NCBI RefSeq assembly: GCF_037577855.1
Contig: NZ_JBAKFX010000074.1
Location: 1-14,322, forward strand
Length of the DNA: 14,322 bases
DNA from: Dethiothermospora halolimnae
Lineage (GTDB): Bacteria > Bacillota > Clostridia > Tissierellales > VENL01
Direction: 5' to 3'
Each line of letters starts with the position of its first letter. Position 1 is the first letter of the stretch. Below the pieces are notes generated by a model, which made no database searches, had not been told where the DNA came from, and was given only the letters and a program-made list of their open reading frames with translations. Of the stretch, positions 14,182-14,322 are shown piece after piece. Position numbers and translations under genes: made by a program.

Positions 14182-14322
14182 AAAGACCCTGAAAAGCAAT
14201 GTCATTAAGTTAAGAAATATTTTAAAGAATCCAAGACAGAAAATAAACTGATTTCTGTCTTGGATTCTCTTTTCTTTAGTAAATAACAAATTTATGACAT
14301 ACTAAAAAGACAGATTGCCATC
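14182..14322 (-). mobile_element. Possible end of an insertion sequence running off the right edge
   Basis: Read on the minus strand, a frame from the edge gives DGNLSF and a TAG stop (14302-14304). It is followed by the hairpin at 14226-14268 and then by TTAACTTAATGACATTG and CTTTTCAGGGTC (about 14189-14217). The TTAACTTAATGACATTG string reminds me of sequence seen near transposase genes in clostridial genomes, but I cannot name a family. Only about 20 bp of possible coding sequence is visible, so this is a suggestion only. Confidence 0.22.
14226..14268. terminator. 17-bp perfect hairpin, terminator-like
   Basis: A perfect 17-bp stem (14226-14242 with 14252-14268; inner part AAGACAGAAA/TTTCTGTCTT) with a 9-nt loop. 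On the + strand it is followed by CTTTTCTTT, and on the minus strand only by TTT. It could terminate transcription of a gene beyond the right edge read on the minus strand, or reads coming from R5. In 13944-14322 I find no gene; it holds R5, this hairpin and the possible IS end. Confidence 0.6.

Noticed and set aside
14298..14322. A small minus-strand gene starting near the right edge
   Set aside because: The ATG frame gives only nine residues; the other frame could be a gene end but too little is visible to call it.

Overview
This window looks like chromosomal DNA from a low-GC, anaerobic, amino-acid-fermenting member of the Clostridia. The evidence is AT-rich codon use, Gram-positive style Shine-Dalgarno sites (GGAGG-type), several TTG/GTG starts, an oxygen-sensitive glycyl radical enzyme with its activase, and the rapZ-yvcK pair typical of Firmicutes. 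I cannot name the genus from sequence alone.

Layout from left to right: (1) 1-414 is an unusual repeat field: an 88-bp perfect inverted repeat plus about five tandem ~50-bp units, ending just before an M42 aminopeptidase gene (415-1452), the only gene here on the + strand. (2) 1662-5774, minus strand, is a three-gene operon read hypE, hypD, proC. It encodes a radical-SAM activase, trans-4-hydroxy-L-proline dehydratase (catalytic Cys434, radical Gly765) and pyrroline-5-carboxylate reductase. Together they convert trans-4-hydroxyproline to L-proline, which Stickland fermenters can reduce further. A sigma-A-like promoter overlapping a palindrome lies upstream. (3) 6131-7981, minus strand, is a two-gene module: an ECF-type sigma factor and a membrane-anchored DUF4179 protein, probably its anti-sigma factor. 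(4) 8216-12296, minus strand, is a cell-wall/carbon-control cluster: murB, a PHP-domain hydrolase, rapZ (yvcJ) and yvcK. It ends in a strong terminator straight after yvcK, with no adjacent whiA. (5) 12609-13943, minus strand, is a membrane-anchored family-1 solute-binding protein with no transporter partner in view. (6) The right edge holds another repeat element, a 17-bp hairpin and perhaps the end of an insertion sequence.

The most unusual content is not coding. Five intergenic elements (R1 1490-1620, R2 10311-10442, R3 11210-11347, R4 12445-12627, R5 14034-14176) share one architecture. Inverted arms made of 7-bp tandem units flank a conserved core with two hairpin modules. The heptamer differs between elements (TTGACAA-like, AATAAAG-like, GAGANNN-like) while the core is conserved. 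One core hairpin shows compensatory base changes, and in two elements it is replaced by a different, longer hairpin. A separate palindrome with GGGGGATT and AATCCCCC arms occurs three times, once nested inside R4. A pure array of ten TAGTTAA heptamers sits beside R2. These elements fill most gaps of the murB-yvcK region and supply the stop codon of the solute-binding protein gene. They look like small non-autonomous repeats of modular build and are the best candidate here for something undescribed.
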